Assembly: GCA_021732415.1 (NCBI GenBank)
Contig: JAKFVC010000122.1
Coordinates: forward strand, 1-64,000
Reading direction: 5' to 3'
Length of the DNA: 64,000 nt
Origin: Planctomycetaceae bacterium
GTDB taxonomy: Bacteria > Planctomycetota > Planctomycetia > Planctomycetales > Planctomycetaceae
Program-made: the position numbers and the translations under genes
Shown: positions 36,145 through 45,286 of the stretch, in pieces
Numbering within the stretch: the stretch's first letter is position 1
Layout of the letters: the number at the start of each line of letters is the position of its first letter
The notes under the pieces: model-generated
Seen by the model: the letters and a program-made list of their open reading frames with translations, nothing else
Told to the model about the DNA's origin: nothing
Databases searched by the model: none

Positions 36145-38589
36145 TCATTTATTCCGAAATATTCCGCTCTGCACGATCTCATGCACCAGAGTTCGCAGCC
36201 CGTAACCCTTATCCCTAATGCGTGCCACAATGGCTTCAATCTCCGGCCGATCGGCTTTGGTCGGGGCTCCGCCGGTCGAATAGGTCAATAGCTTCGTCGT
36301 CAATGCCCGGGCGAGTTGGTCCTTGTCTCTCAGCAACAATTGTCGAAACTCGTCAATGTTCTGGAACGGTTGCCCGTCTTCGGTCACGTCTGAGGGATCC
36401 ACCTTTTTGCCCTTGTGGTATGGCATGTGTCGTCCATCGACATAAACCGCTTCGCCATTCCCGGTGACCCGGTAATTGTCTCGCCAGCCGCCGATGCAGT
36501 CGAAACTCTCGAGGGCAAATCCGGGGGGATCGATCTTGCGATGGCAGATACCGCAGGACTCGACCGAGCGGTGCTTGGCCAATTGCTCGCGAATCGTTGT
36601 CGCTCCACGAATGTCGGGATCGATGGCCGAGACATTGTCGGGGGGCGGTGGAGGGGGCGTTCCCAGAATGCGATTGAGCACCCACGCGCCGCGCATGACA
36701 GGCGAGGTCGTAGTACCGTTGGATGTCACCTTTAAGACGCTCGCCATCGTAATCATGCCGCCTCGGTGGCTGTTTGGCGGCAATACGGTTTTGTGGAACT
36801 CCCAGCCATCGACTCCGGGGATGCCATAATGTTTCGCCAGACGGCCGTTGAGCATCGTGAATTCGGAGGCCACGAAGTTGGTCAGGCTGAGGTCGTTTTT
36901 GAGAACTTCCTCGAAGAACAATTCGGTCTCGCGAATCATCGACACTTTCAGCAGATGATCGAATTCAGGATAGACGATATGGCTGGGTTCCGTGGCGTCG
37001 ATATCGCGGAGTCCCATCCACTGGCCGACGAAATTCTCCGTCAGGGCGACCGCCTTGGGGTCTGTGAGCAATCGTTCGACCTGCTGGCGGAGTACGTCCG
37101 GCTGACCGAGCTTCTTCTCTTCGGCGAGCGTGAATAACTCGTCGTCGGGCATCGTACTCCAGAAGAAATAGGACAACCGGCTGGCCAGCGCAAAATCGTC
37201 GAGTTTGCCCGGCAGTTCGCGCAGGAATAAGAACTCGGGCGAGATCAGGACGCCCTTCAAGGCGGCTCGGATGGCCAGCTCGAAGGTATATCCTCCATCC
37301 AGCTTGGCTTGGACGATAGCCACGAATGGTGCAACGTCCTCGGCCGTCACGGTCCGGCGAAAGGCTCGCCGCGTAAAAGTCTTCAGGATTCGCTCGGCAT
37401 CGACCAGGGGCTGGTCTGAAGCGACTTCGACACGCTCGCCGTAGTTGTCAGGTTTCGCAGTCTTTTGCGGCATTTCGCCGAAGATGCTGCGATGACTGGC
37501 GGGAGGCCAGATCTCGTTGAGAGGGCCTTCGATCTCGGCATACTGGATTGCCAGGCCAGGCCCATTCCAGTCTTCCCCGCCTGTTTGCTTGACGGTGTTG
37601 GCCCCCTGCAGTCCGTAAGGGAGCATGGAAATCGTCGTCCGCGGTTCCATGTGCCGGACGAATTCGAAAATGGTTGGCTTGTCCGGCGGCGCATCGAAGT
37701 AGCCAACGAGTCCGTTCTTCCCCATCAGGGCCGAACCCGTCTGCGTGACCCGGAATGTCAGCGGTTTGTCGAGACTTTGAAACCCAGACGCGGAGATGCG
37801 AAAGCGATAACTGCCGGCATTCGAGGGATAAAATTCGGAGACCCACACATTGTGCCACTCCGATGAGCAGAAGCAGACGACCTCACCGTCTTGGAGAAAT
37901 CGATACACATCCTCGGTGCTCGATTTGACCGGGTGCATGTCTTTCATGCTGTATCGTTTGGCGACCGACGGCGGCGGCTTGGGGCGGTTGGTGATGGCCA
38001 TATTCAAAGCCGTCTCGGCCGCTTCGAGATATTTTTCCATTAAGAAGGACGAGGTGTGATGTGCCGCACCGGCATTGTCAAAACCATCAGCCGAGCCATC
38101 CTCGGGCAACTGATCCTTCAGGTTGACTTTGATCCCCAGCAAGTCGCAAACAGTGTTTTCGTACTCGACCCGATTGAGCCGGCGGAGGACGACTCGCCCC
38201 TGAGCGGTCCGCGCGGCGGTTTCGGCAGCCGACACGCGTGGGGTCAGCCAGCCGGTCAAGGCCTCGACCTCCTTCGCCGGTGGTCGAGGTTTATCTTTGG
38301 GAGGCATCTCCCCAGATTCGAGTCGCTCGACCACAGCCGCCCAATGATCGCGCGCTGCCGCATCGGCCAGATCGAGCGTCAAGTTGTCCAACCGGAGTTT
38401 GCCCTTGGGTTTGTCTCCGCTATGACATTCCACGCAATGGCGGGTGAGCAATGGACGAAACTGTTTGTCGAACTGCTGCGAGTCGGCAGACTGAGGGTTC
38501 GCATCGGGGGGCGCGGCGACTATTCCGACTCCGATCAGAGTCAGCCCCATGCCCACGCACAAACTCAACCACGTACGTACCCCGCCCAT
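36145..38589 (-). CDS. DUF1592-group protein with two c-type heme motifs
   Basis: This 814-residue exported protein starts at MGGVRTWLSLCVGMGLT after CGGAGAG; the longer frame begins with TTG. CVECH near residue 52 and CGICH near 670 bind heme c. DUF1587, DUF1595, DUF1592, DUF1588 and DUF1585 segments follow in order, with the proline-rich linker TPPPPPPDNV. It is paralogous to the gene at 17857, which directly abuts its DUF1552 partner; here the RAYT element intervenes. Confidence 0.9.
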   Translation of the reverse strand: MGGVRTWLSLCVGMGLTLIGVGIVAAPPDANPQSADSQQFDKQFRPLLTRHCVECHSGDKPKGKLRLDNLTLDLADAAARDHWAAVVERLESGEMPPKDKPRPPAKEVEALTGWLTPRVSAAETAARTAQGRVVLRRLNRVEYENTVCDLLGIKVNLKDQLPEDGSADGFDNAGAAHHTSSFLMEKYLEAAETALNMAITNRPKPPPSVAKRYSMKDMHPVKSSTEDVYRFLQDGEVVCFCSSEWHNVWVSEFYPSNAGSYRFRISASGFQSLDKPLTFRVTQTGSALMGKNGLVGYFDAPPDKPTIFEFVRHMEPRTTISMLPYGLQGANTVKQTGGEDWNGPGLAIQYAEIEGPLNEIWPPASHRSIFGEMPQKTAKPDNYGERVEVASDQPLVDAERILKTFTRRAFRRTVTAEDVAPFVAIVQAKLDGGYTFELAIRAALKGVLISPEFLFLRELPGKLDDFALASRLSYFFWSTMPDDELFTLAEEKKLGQPDVLRQQVERLLTDPKAVALTENFVGQWMGLRDIDATEPSHIVYPEFDHLLKVSMIRETELFFEEVLKNDLSLTNFVASEFTMLNGRLAKHYGIPGVDGWEFHKTVLPPNSHRGGMITMASVLKVTSNGTTTSPVMRGAWVLNRILGTPPPPPPDNVSAIDPDIRGATTIREQLAKHRSVESCGICHRKIDPPGFALESFDCIGGWRDNYRVTGNGEAVYVDGRHMPYHKGKKVDPSDVTEDGQPFQNIDEFRQLLLRDKDQLARALTTKLLTYSTGGAPTKADRPEIEAIVARIRDKGYGLRTLVHEIVQSGIFRNK

Positions 38590-38966
38590 CACATCTCTCC
38601 GTTTCACCAACCGGCGATGGATTCATTAACAGATCAACTGCTACTTGTGGGTTGATTGTCGACTATCGGCTTGAACTGGGCAAGCGTAATGCTTCACTTA
38701 GGGCTTGGATTGCCAGATAGGAAATCGCGATCAATCTCGACGTCGGTCAGCCGTTGTGTCTTGAACTGACGCGTCAAGCAAATCAAATTGGACAGGGAGT
38801 GTCGGTCCTACCACCGGAAGAATTCCATTGACATATCTGCATGAGTTGAAGTAGAAGGGAGATATGGAATGGACGTATTCCGTCTCAACTGCCGACATTG
38901 AAATTGAGGTTTCGACGGTCACATTTCCCAAGTGCAGACTGCCGCTGGTTGAAAGTCGGTTCCACT
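38590..38966. other. divergent intergenic region
   Basis: It holds the promoters of the DUF1592 gene (minus) and the DUF1501 gene (plus). A TTGACA hexamer at 38828 has no convincing -10 partner. A 39-codon frame at 38864-38983 overlaps the DUF1501 start and is not supported. Confidence 0.4.
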
Positions 38967-40376
38967 ATGCTCACGCTTTCTGATCACGGTTCGACTCACG
39001 ATTGCCAGGGATTCTCGCGTCGTAACTTCTTGCGCGTCGGTACGCTGGGCATGGGGGGACTGTCTCTCGCGGGTCTGATGGAAGCTCAAGCCCGGGCCAC
39101 GGATGCTTCTTCGTTGTTGACCGGAAAGTCGGTCGTCCTGCTGTTTCTGCAAGGCGGGCCGCCCCATATCGAATTCTTCGATCCCAAGCCGCATGCTCCG
39201 ATTGAAATCCGCAGCATCACTGGTGATGTGCAGACCAGGCACCCAGGAATCACTTTCGGGGCGACCTTTCCCCGCCTCGCAGCCCTCGCCGACAAGATCA
39301 CGATCGTCCGCTCCTATGGATCCGGCAATAGTGGTCATGAGTACGGATATGTCGTCAGTGGTGGCGAGCACAAAGGCGCCGCGATGAGCTCGATGTATGC
39401 CCGAGTTCGTGGCAACAATCATCCTGAGACGGGCCTGCCCACGAATGTCCTGGTGTTGCCGGAAGCCGTCAAAGACGGTTTGAAAGTGGAATCAAATTTC
39501 GAAACGGGAGCCCTGCCTACGCTCACCCAAACAGGTTCGTTAGGCGACACCTATCGCGCGTTCAATCCCAGCAGCGGAGGCGACCTGAAGCAGGATATGG
39601 AGCTGCGTTTGTCTGCACCGCGGATGCTGGATCGCCGCGCGTTGCTGCAGGGGCTCGATTCACTACGGGCCGTTCGTGAAGTGACGAAGGTGGCGGACAG
39701 CCTGTCGTTTTATCAGCAGCAGGCCTTCGATGTCATTACGAATGGTGTCGCTTCGGCGTTTGATCTTTCTCGCGAGTCACCAGCAACGATCGCTCGTTAC
39801 GATACGAGCCGGCTGTTTCGGAGCGAAGACCTGACGAAATACTACGACATGCGGCGGGTCTCCAACCAGTTGGGGCATCAGATGCTGCTGGCTCGGCGGT
39901 TGTGTGAAGCGGGCTGTGGCTTCGTGACGGTCTCGGATTGTGGCTGGGACTACCATGCGAATGGCAACAGCCCCAAGGGAATGACTGGCATCTATCCGAT
40001 GGGCGGGCAAGTCGATCATGCCGTCAGCGCGTTCATTGAAGACCTGGCAGAACGCGGCTTAAGTGACAAGATTCTGTTGGCAGTCACCGGCGAAATGGGA
40101 CGCACCCCCCGCATCAACAACGGCGGCGGACGCGACCACTACGGCGAACTGACGCCGTTGCTGCTGGCTGGTGGCGGCCTGAAAATGGGACAGGTGATCG
40201 GTCAATCCGACAACCAGGCGGGTAAGAGTCTGACCACGCCTTACCGCCCCAGCCATTTGCTATCGACAGTCATGCACACTCTGTTCGATGTCGGCAAATT
40301 GCGACTGGAATCCACCGTTCCCCGCGATATCTTACGCCTCGCCGACAGCACCGCGCCGATCGACAATCTCCTGTAG
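38967..40376 (+). CDS. DUF1501 protein, Tat-exported
   Basis: This 469-residue protein starts MLTLSDHGSTHDCQGFSRRN, with twin arginines in SRRNFLRVG. Conserved parts are VVLLFLQGGPPHIEFFDPKP, VTVSDCGWDYHANGN, AVTGEMGRTPRINN and GRDHYGELTPLLLAGGG. A longer start at 38898 lacks a signal-type N-terminus. No DUF1549 partner is adjacent. It converges on the kelch-like gene. Confidence 0.9.
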   Translation: MLTLSDHGSTHDCQGFSRRNFLRVGTLGMGGLSLAGLMEAQARATDASSLLTGKSVVLLFLQGGPPHIEFFDPKPHAPIEIRSITGDVQTRHPGITFGATFPRLAALADKITIVRSYGSGNSGHEYGYVVSGGEHKGAAMSSMYARVRGNNHPETGLPTNVLVLPEAVKDGLKVESNFETGALPTLTQTGSLGDTYRAFNPSSGGDLKQDMELRLSAPRMLDRRALLQGLDSLRAVREVTKVADSLSFYQQQAFDVITNGVASAFDLSRESPATIARYDTSRLFRSEDLTKYYDMRRVSNQLGHQMLLARRLCEAGCGFVTVSDCGWDYHANGNSPKGMTGIYPMGGQVDHAVSAFIEDLAERGLSDKILLAVTGEMGRTPRINNGGGRDHYGELTPLLLAGGGLKMGQVIGQSDNQAGKSLTTPYRPSHLLSTVMHTLFDVGKLRLESTVPRDILRLADSTAPIDNLL

Positions 40377-40385
40377 AAATCGACC

Positions 40386-40558
40386 GTAGGATGGCCGCCC
40401 CGGCCGTCGCATATTGTCATTGAGCGCTCGCGCCCAGACTAGATGTGATGACGCCCCCGTGGCGGACGCTGCCAGCGTCCGTGAAATTAACGCCAGGAAC
40501 ACCGCTCAGCTATGTCGCCCACCTTGGATCCAGAAGACGGCCGGGGCGGCCATCCTAC
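40386..40558. repeat. 23-bp inverted repeat between convergent genes
   Basis: Perfect arms at 40386-40408 and 40536-40558 begin GTAGGATGGCCGCCCCGGCC and mirror it. The loop contains a stray copy of the GGCGGACGCTGCCAGCGTCC core found in the 21-22 kb modules. It fills the whole gap between two converging stop codons. Confidence 0.9.
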
Positions 40559-40560
40559 AG

Positions 40561-42837
40561 TCATTTCACTTCCTGCAAGTTCGCACTCTTGGCATCAAAC
40601 TTTAATACGAATATCAGGCTCCGCGTATTAACGCCCCAGATCAGGCTGCGCACAGGATCATACATCACACCGATGTTATAGCTCCCCTCTTTGGTGAGCG
40701 GCGGTTTGTCGCTCTCGAGCTTGGTCTGAAACCACGCGTTCTTCCCGCAGTCGTACACTAACCCCGTTGCTCCGATCATGATCATGTCATCGTTGGGTAG
40801 GTAGATTGCCTCGCGAAAGTTGGACTCTCGGTCGTTGGGTTCCCGGACCTGGCTGGAACCTGCCGCCGCCAATTCGGTTGCCGCGCCGGCGGCAATGTCG
40901 TACGCAGCCATCTGGCAGCCACTCTTCTCGCCACGGATAAAGAACACGAGTCGCTTGCGTTGCGCGTCGTAGGCCACACCCGAGTTATCAACACGGGGAC
41001 TGAACAGCTTACCTTTCAACGGCAAGGCCTCCCAGGTGCGGTTTTCGGCATTGAGTCGCCACAGCCCCGTCTCCTGGTTCTTGGTATAAGCCCAGGCGAT
41101 CAGGCCCTCGGGAGTTGTGACCAGATTGACCGTGTAGAAGCTGGGGATATAGGGATTGACCTGTGAGTTCCTCGTCCATTTGCCGGTCGGGGCGTCGAAG
41201 AAATAGGTGTATTTGTGCGGGGCAAACACCATGCACTTCAGTCGCGGATCATAGCCAGTGGATTTGTACGTGTGACCGGTCATCCACGGATTGCCGCGAA
41301 AACTCCATTCGCCGGGGACCTGATCGTTACTGAAGCACCAGTCGATGGGGAACTCGGGGGCAAAGGGGATCGAGTAGCGATCGGTTTTGACATCATAGAC
41401 CTGCGGGGCCGTACCGCTATACGCCGAGTGACCTCCCGAGAAGCGCAGAATCTGATCGAGATCGGGCGCGAACACCGCCGAACCCCAGTCCATGTTGGGT
41501 TCCGGTCGCTTGGGCGTGGGACGCAGGACCCACTTGTTGGTCGGTAGGCTGTCGAGATCGGTTTTGACCTGCGCGGGGTCTGCAGCAGGGATATCCTTGT
41601 GGTACCAACTCGGATCGTACGGGCCAGCGCGACGTTCGACAGCACCCGGCTGCACGCCATATTTGGCGGTTCCTGCGATGTCCGGCGAGCTCGTGTCGAA
41701 GTCACACAACCAGAGCTTGCGGTCGCTGTCGACTAGTGCGATCTGATCATCAGCATTAACGGCAGCTTGCAGGCCGCGAATCCGGGGGCTGACTGGAGTG
41801 TCCTTGCCCGGCGCAAAGCGTTTCAGCAATTGCCAAGTGTCGGCAGATTCATCGTAGGTCCAGGCTTCCAGCGGCAGGCTTTGATAGGGATGGCTGGTGT
41901 AGTCGGTGGTCGAGTTCACCGTATAGCCGCCCAACAGGAGCAGCTTTTTGGCCTTGGGCAGCCACAGCATGGCATGTCCCGCACGCGGAGCGGGAGAAAC
42001 GGCGGGGGACTTCTGCGTCCATTGCTCGCCGTCAAAAACCCACGTGTCGGAAACGGTCTGATCGAGCTGATCACCGCCGAAGAGAATGATCTTTTTGCGA
42101 GCGGGATCATAGACCAGTTGCGAATTGCCCCGCTGCGGAGGTTGGCGATCCGACTCACATTGTTTCCAAGCGTTGGTCGCGGGTGTGTAGATCCACGTGC
42201 CTGGATCTCCGCGAGGCGTATCGGAATTCCCACCGCCAAACAGCACGACTTGCTCGCGCGAGGCGTCATAGCAAATCGAACCCCAGAAAAGTTGGGTTTT
42301 AAGCGGCGTGGAGTTCTGCGGATCCCCCTTCGCTTGCAGATCCTTCCAAACACGCCGCTGCGGATCATAACTGAACGTGTGACCGTTAATGTAGAAGAGA
42401 CAGATGCCGTTCTTGGAAATATGGGTCCAGTTTTTCGCCGCTCCCACCAGCCAATAGAAGTCGGGCCAATTCGGTCGGACGTTGCCTTCGACGTCTTTGA
42501 AAAAGTCTCGGCCCTTCCATCCGGGGGTTTTGCAGAGGCCAAATCGCGGTCCCCAGTTCTTTCCCTCGGGCAGCCAGTTCTCCCACTGTCCGCTTTCGGG
42601 GTCGAAGGCCAATTCGTCGTAGGTATACGGTGCGCGACGGTCGTACTGCCCACTGATCCATCCCAGCGACATGAACCGCTTCACCTCTGGTGACCAGACA
42701 ATGGCGATCGGCGCGTCGGGGCCGATCATCGCGTTGTCCTGCCGCAACCATTGATTGACTGGCCGATCGGCAGCACTCGCGGGCAGTGAGGCGACTGCAA
42801 AGCAACTAACGATGAGCACGATCGCGAGCTTCTTCAT
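40561..42837 (-). CDS. secreted kelch/galactose-oxidase-like beta-propeller protein
   Basis: This 758-residue exported protein starts MKKLAIVLIVSCFAVASLPA after AAAGGTG. Kelch-type repeats are clear: VVLFGGGNSDTPRGDPGTWI, IILFGGDQLDQTVSDTWVF and LLLLGGYTVN, with a second set in the C-terminal half (RFSGGHSAYSG, LVFFIRGEKSG). It probably forms two propellers. No copper-site residues of galactose oxidase could be assigned, so an enzymatic role is not claimed. Confidence 0.75.
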   Translation of the reverse strand: MKKLAIVLIVSCFAVASLPASAADRPVNQWLRQDNAMIGPDAPIAIVWSPEVKRFMSLGWISGQYDRRAPYTYDELAFDPESGQWENWLPEGKNWGPRFGLCKTPGWKGRDFFKDVEGNVRPNWPDFYWLVGAAKNWTHISKNGICLFYINGHTFSYDPQRRVWKDLQAKGDPQNSTPLKTQLFWGSICYDASREQVVLFGGGNSDTPRGDPGTWIYTPATNAWKQCESDRQPPQRGNSQLVYDPARKKIILFGGDQLDQTVSDTWVFDGEQWTQKSPAVSPAPRAGHAMLWLPKAKKLLLLGGYTVNSTTDYTSHPYQSLPLEAWTYDESADTWQLLKRFAPGKDTPVSPRIRGLQAAVNADDQIALVDSDRKLWLCDFDTSSPDIAGTAKYGVQPGAVERRAGPYDPSWYHKDIPAADPAQVKTDLDSLPTNKWVLRPTPKRPEPNMDWGSAVFAPDLDQILRFSGGHSAYSGTAPQVYDVKTDRYSIPFAPEFPIDWCFSNDQVPGEWSFRGNPWMTGHTYKSTGYDPRLKCMVFAPHKYTYFFDAPTGKWTRNSQVNPYIPSFYTVNLVTTPEGLIAWAYTKNQETGLWRLNAENRTWEALPLKGKLFSPRVDNSGVAYDAQRKRLVFFIRGEKSGCQMAAYDIAAGAATELAAAGSSQVREPNDRESNFREAIYLPNDDMIMIGATGLVYDCGKNAWFQTKLESDKPPLTKEGSYNIGVMYDPVRSLIWGVNTRSLIFVLKFDAKSANLQEVK

Positions 42838-43001
42838 GGGCGCACCTTTGAGGAATTGGAGGTATCTCTGGTAATCGAAGCTAAATTTGGCCTTCAATGA
42901 CGCGTAGGATTGGCCTTCTGCGATTTCCTTGTATCTATCGATGTCACTTTTTGGCGGCAAACTGTGCGTTCACATATTCGCATTTATCCCGGAGGGATTA
43001 A

Positions 43002-43170
43002 AGAGAGTAGCCGGTGGTTGAGCGCAGCGACACCACCGGTCCGCGGTTTGACATTTGAATTTCGACCCTGGAGGGGTCGTAGAGCGCTGCGGTGCGACCC
43101 CTCCAGGGTCGAAATTCGTTTGCGTACGTCAACCGGTGGTGTCGCTACGCTCAACCACCGGCTACTCTCT
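43002..43170. repeat. nested long palindrome
   Basis: Outer arms 43002-43040 and 43132-43170 match at 38 of 39 positions. Inner arms 43057-43079 and 43095-43117 are perfect 23-mers containing TTCGACCCTGGAGGGGTCG. It lies beyond the stop of the MFS gene and upstream of the kelch-like gene. Confidence 0.9.
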
Positions 43171-43196
43171 GCGACCCCTCCGGGGGCGAAGAAACG

Positions 43197-44408
43197 CTAT
43201 TGCACAACTGCCGAGGCCGCTGGTTGACGTCGAGGATTGCCTCGCACCCAACTCCACCAAGCGACAGTTTGCGCGATGATCATCACGAACAGGACGGCCG
43301 CCGCCATTTGATACGGGACGCGTTGATTGACCACGGACCCGAGCACTCCGCCGACGATTGTCCCCACCGCCATTCCCATGGCCAACGTGGCCTCATGAAT
43401 TCCTGCCGAGAGGGCGCGTCGTTCGTGCGAGCTGCCGGCTGTACTATAGAACAATCCGGAAAAATAGTTGTACCCGACCAGTTGGCCCAGCAGTGCCAGT
43501 CCAACCAACAATGTCAGAGACGAATTGGCCTGTGAAATGACGACCAATCCGATGGCCGCCAACACTTGTGAAGTCAGCGAGATACTGAGGCTGTAATGCC
43601 AGAACGTTGCGCGGTACATCACGAAATACGTGCCCACGATGACGGCTCGCCAGACTGCAAGCAGTTTCCCATGTTCTTCCGGCGCGACGCCGATCGTGAC
43701 CGCGAGTTCCGGAAGGAGGTGAAGTACCATGCTGCCGCCGAACATCCCTCCCAGGTTGGCGATCCAGCTCAGACGTTTGAAGGCGGTCGCCAGCTCTACG
43801 GCTTGATGTTCTTCGGGCGTCCTGTCGACGGTCGTGGCGATCAAGGGAACGACTCGGCGAGCGGCCGTAATTGCCAAAACGATGTTGCACAGGGAGACCA
43901 CAAATGCCGTGAGATACGTCCAATTCCTGCCCACCGAAAAGAGCGACCCGGCCGTCAACTGGCCGCACATCATCCCCAGATTCCACGACACACAATACAG
44001 GATCAAAGTGCGGCTGACTCCGCTGTGATTGGCATGGGCGTCGACTCCTTGGTTCAGCCAGCCCATCAGCGGTGGATAGAGTAATCCCAATCCGCTGCCC
44101 AGCGACCAATACAGCAGGAGATACCACGGATTGGCCGGATCGCCCAACCCGCAGGCGGCGATGCACGTACTGATGACGATGGCTCCGGAGACGAACACAA
44201 TCCGGCCGTCAAAGCGATGGGACAGCCAGCCACCGAGGATGCTGGCAATTGCCGCACTCAACGAGACTCCAGCCCCTGCCACTCCCAGGTACCAGGTTTC
44301 CGCATGCCTCTCGGCCAAACCGCGAGATACGGCAAAGATTACGATAAATGCGGAGAAATCGGTCAGCAGGCAGACGCCATAGAGCAGCAATCGGAAGCGG
44401 GAATTCAT
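43197..44408 (-). CDS. major facilitator superfamily transporter
   Basis: This 403-residue integral membrane protein has about twelve hydrophobic spans. A GGWLSHRFDGRIVFVSGAIV segment fits the MFS loop between helices 2 and 3. The substrate is unknown. Nearby VOC and Gfo/Idh/MocA genes on the same strand hint at sugar or polyol metabolism, but repeats separate them. Confidence 0.8.
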   Translation of the reverse strand: MNSRFRLLLYGVCLLTDFSAFIVIFAVSRGLAERHAETWYLGVAGAGVSLSAAIASILGGWLSHRFDGRIVFVSGAIVISTCIAACGLGDPANPWYLLLYWSLGSGLGLLYPPLMGWLNQGVDAHANHSGVSRTLILYCVSWNLGMMCGQLTAGSLFSVGRNWTYLTAFVVSLCNIVLAITAARRVVPLIATTVDRTPEEHQAVELATAFKRLSWIANLGGMFGGSMVLHLLPELAVTIGVAPEEHGKLLAVWRAVIVGTYFVMYRATFWHYSLSISLTSQVLAAIGLVVISQANSSLTLLVGLALLGQLVGYNYFSGLFYSTAGSSHERRALSAGIHEATLAMGMAVGTIVGGVLGSVVNQRVPYQMAAAVLFVMIIAQTVAWWSWVRGNPRRQPAASAVVQ

Positions 44409-44449
44409 CGGGTGGGGTTTTTCTCACGTGGAATGCGAAGTCTTGACAA

Positions 44450-44687
44450 GGCGAGCGTCCGGCGTAAGCCGGATGGTTGTTACACGGTACACAACCCACC
44501 ATTTCCTTTCATTTGAACGTTCAACCGAGATCGTTCACGGTCTCTTCAGTCGGGAGCGACTGGTTGTACCAGTGCCTCCGCCTCCACACCGAATGGCGCA
44601 GCACAGACACACAACGGCAAGATTCGAATCGACGGCAATGTGACTGACACTCGCTAACAACCATCCGGCTTACGCCGGACGCTCGCC
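44450..44687. repeat. 33-bp inverted repeat with a 172-base interior
   Basis: Perfect arms at 44450-44482 and 44655-44687 begin GGCGAGCGTCCGGCGTAAGC, and each arm folds on itself (TCCGGCGTAAGCCGGA). The interior has no good reading frame. This looks like a MITE-like or REP-pair element between the MFS and VOC genes. Confidence 0.85.
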
Positions 44688-44736
44688 TGAGACACGCGTC
44701 ACCTTTGGTGACGAAAATACTCTGCGGCAAGTCGTC

Positions 44737-45075
44737 CTAACTAATCGTACTCCGTCCGCCGGAAAACTGCATGTACTCGATGACCGCTCCCTCTTCTTCG
44801 ACAAACACCACGCGTAGCCCTTCCAACGGATCGAACGGACCCAGCAGGATCTTCGCTTCGAGAATGGCCCGGTCCAGATCTTCCACGACATAGGCTGTGT
44901 GGCACCGTTCGCGAACGGGACCCTGTACCGGAGAATCGGGCTCGAAACGCAGGAACTCGACGCGATACCGGTGATTTTCGGGACTGGTCACCCAGACCCT
45001 GCTGGCCGCGACATAGATTTCGTCCGGTTGAGGCTCGTCCGTGATTACCCCGGTGTGATGAAAGGTTCTCGGCAT
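44737..45075 (-). CDS. VOC (glyoxalase-like) family protein
   Basis: This 112-residue single-module protein has FHHTGVITDEPQ at the start, CHTAYVVEDLDRAI in the middle and GAVIEYMQF at the end, the spacing of metal ligands H, H and E in VOC enzymes. It could be an isomerase, epimerase or lyase. A GTG start four codons upstream is possible. The C-terminus stops directly after SGGRSTIS. Confidence 0.7.
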   Translation of the reverse strand: MPRTFHHTGVITDEPQPDEIYVAASRVWVTSPENHRYRVEFLRFEPDSPVQGPVRERCHTAYVVEDLDRAILEAKILLGPFDPLEGLRVVFVEEEGAVIEYMQFSGGRSTIS

Positions 45076-45117
45076 GTGGGTTCTCACGGCAATTGGAGTG
45101 GTTTAGAGGTCCAGACC

Positions 45118-45274
45118 GATGGGAGGGCGAGGGACCCAGAGGGTGCCCCGCCGAGCCTAGCACGACCGCAGGTCGGCGACCGCCGGAGGCCCCGTGCGAA
45201 GCCTCCGGCGGTCGCCGAGCTAAAGCTCGTGCTAGGCTCGGCGGGGTACCCTCTGGGTCCCTCGCCCTCCCATC
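45118..45274. repeat. long palindrome, GGGAGGGCGAGG family
   Basis: The whole 157-base segment folds on itself: outer arms begin GATGGGAGGGCGAGGGACCC, and the interior contains AGCTAAAGCTCGTGCTAGGC and its counterpart. It shares outer and inner sequences with 51640-51770 and its outer arm with 14967-15052. Confidence 0.9.
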
Positions 45275-45286
45275 AGCGCGGTCACG

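Noticed and set aside
38864-38983. 39-codon frame after GAAGGGAGAT
   Set aside because: It overlaps the start of the DUF1501 gene in another frame, has no hydrophobic or domain feature, and its TTGACA-like promoter lacks a -10 element.
44521-44654. Possible tRNA-like sequence (GATTCGAATC) inside the inverted repeat
   Set aside because: The palindromic GATTCGAATC mimics a T-arm, but no acceptor stem, anticodon arm or D-arm could be fitted on either strand.
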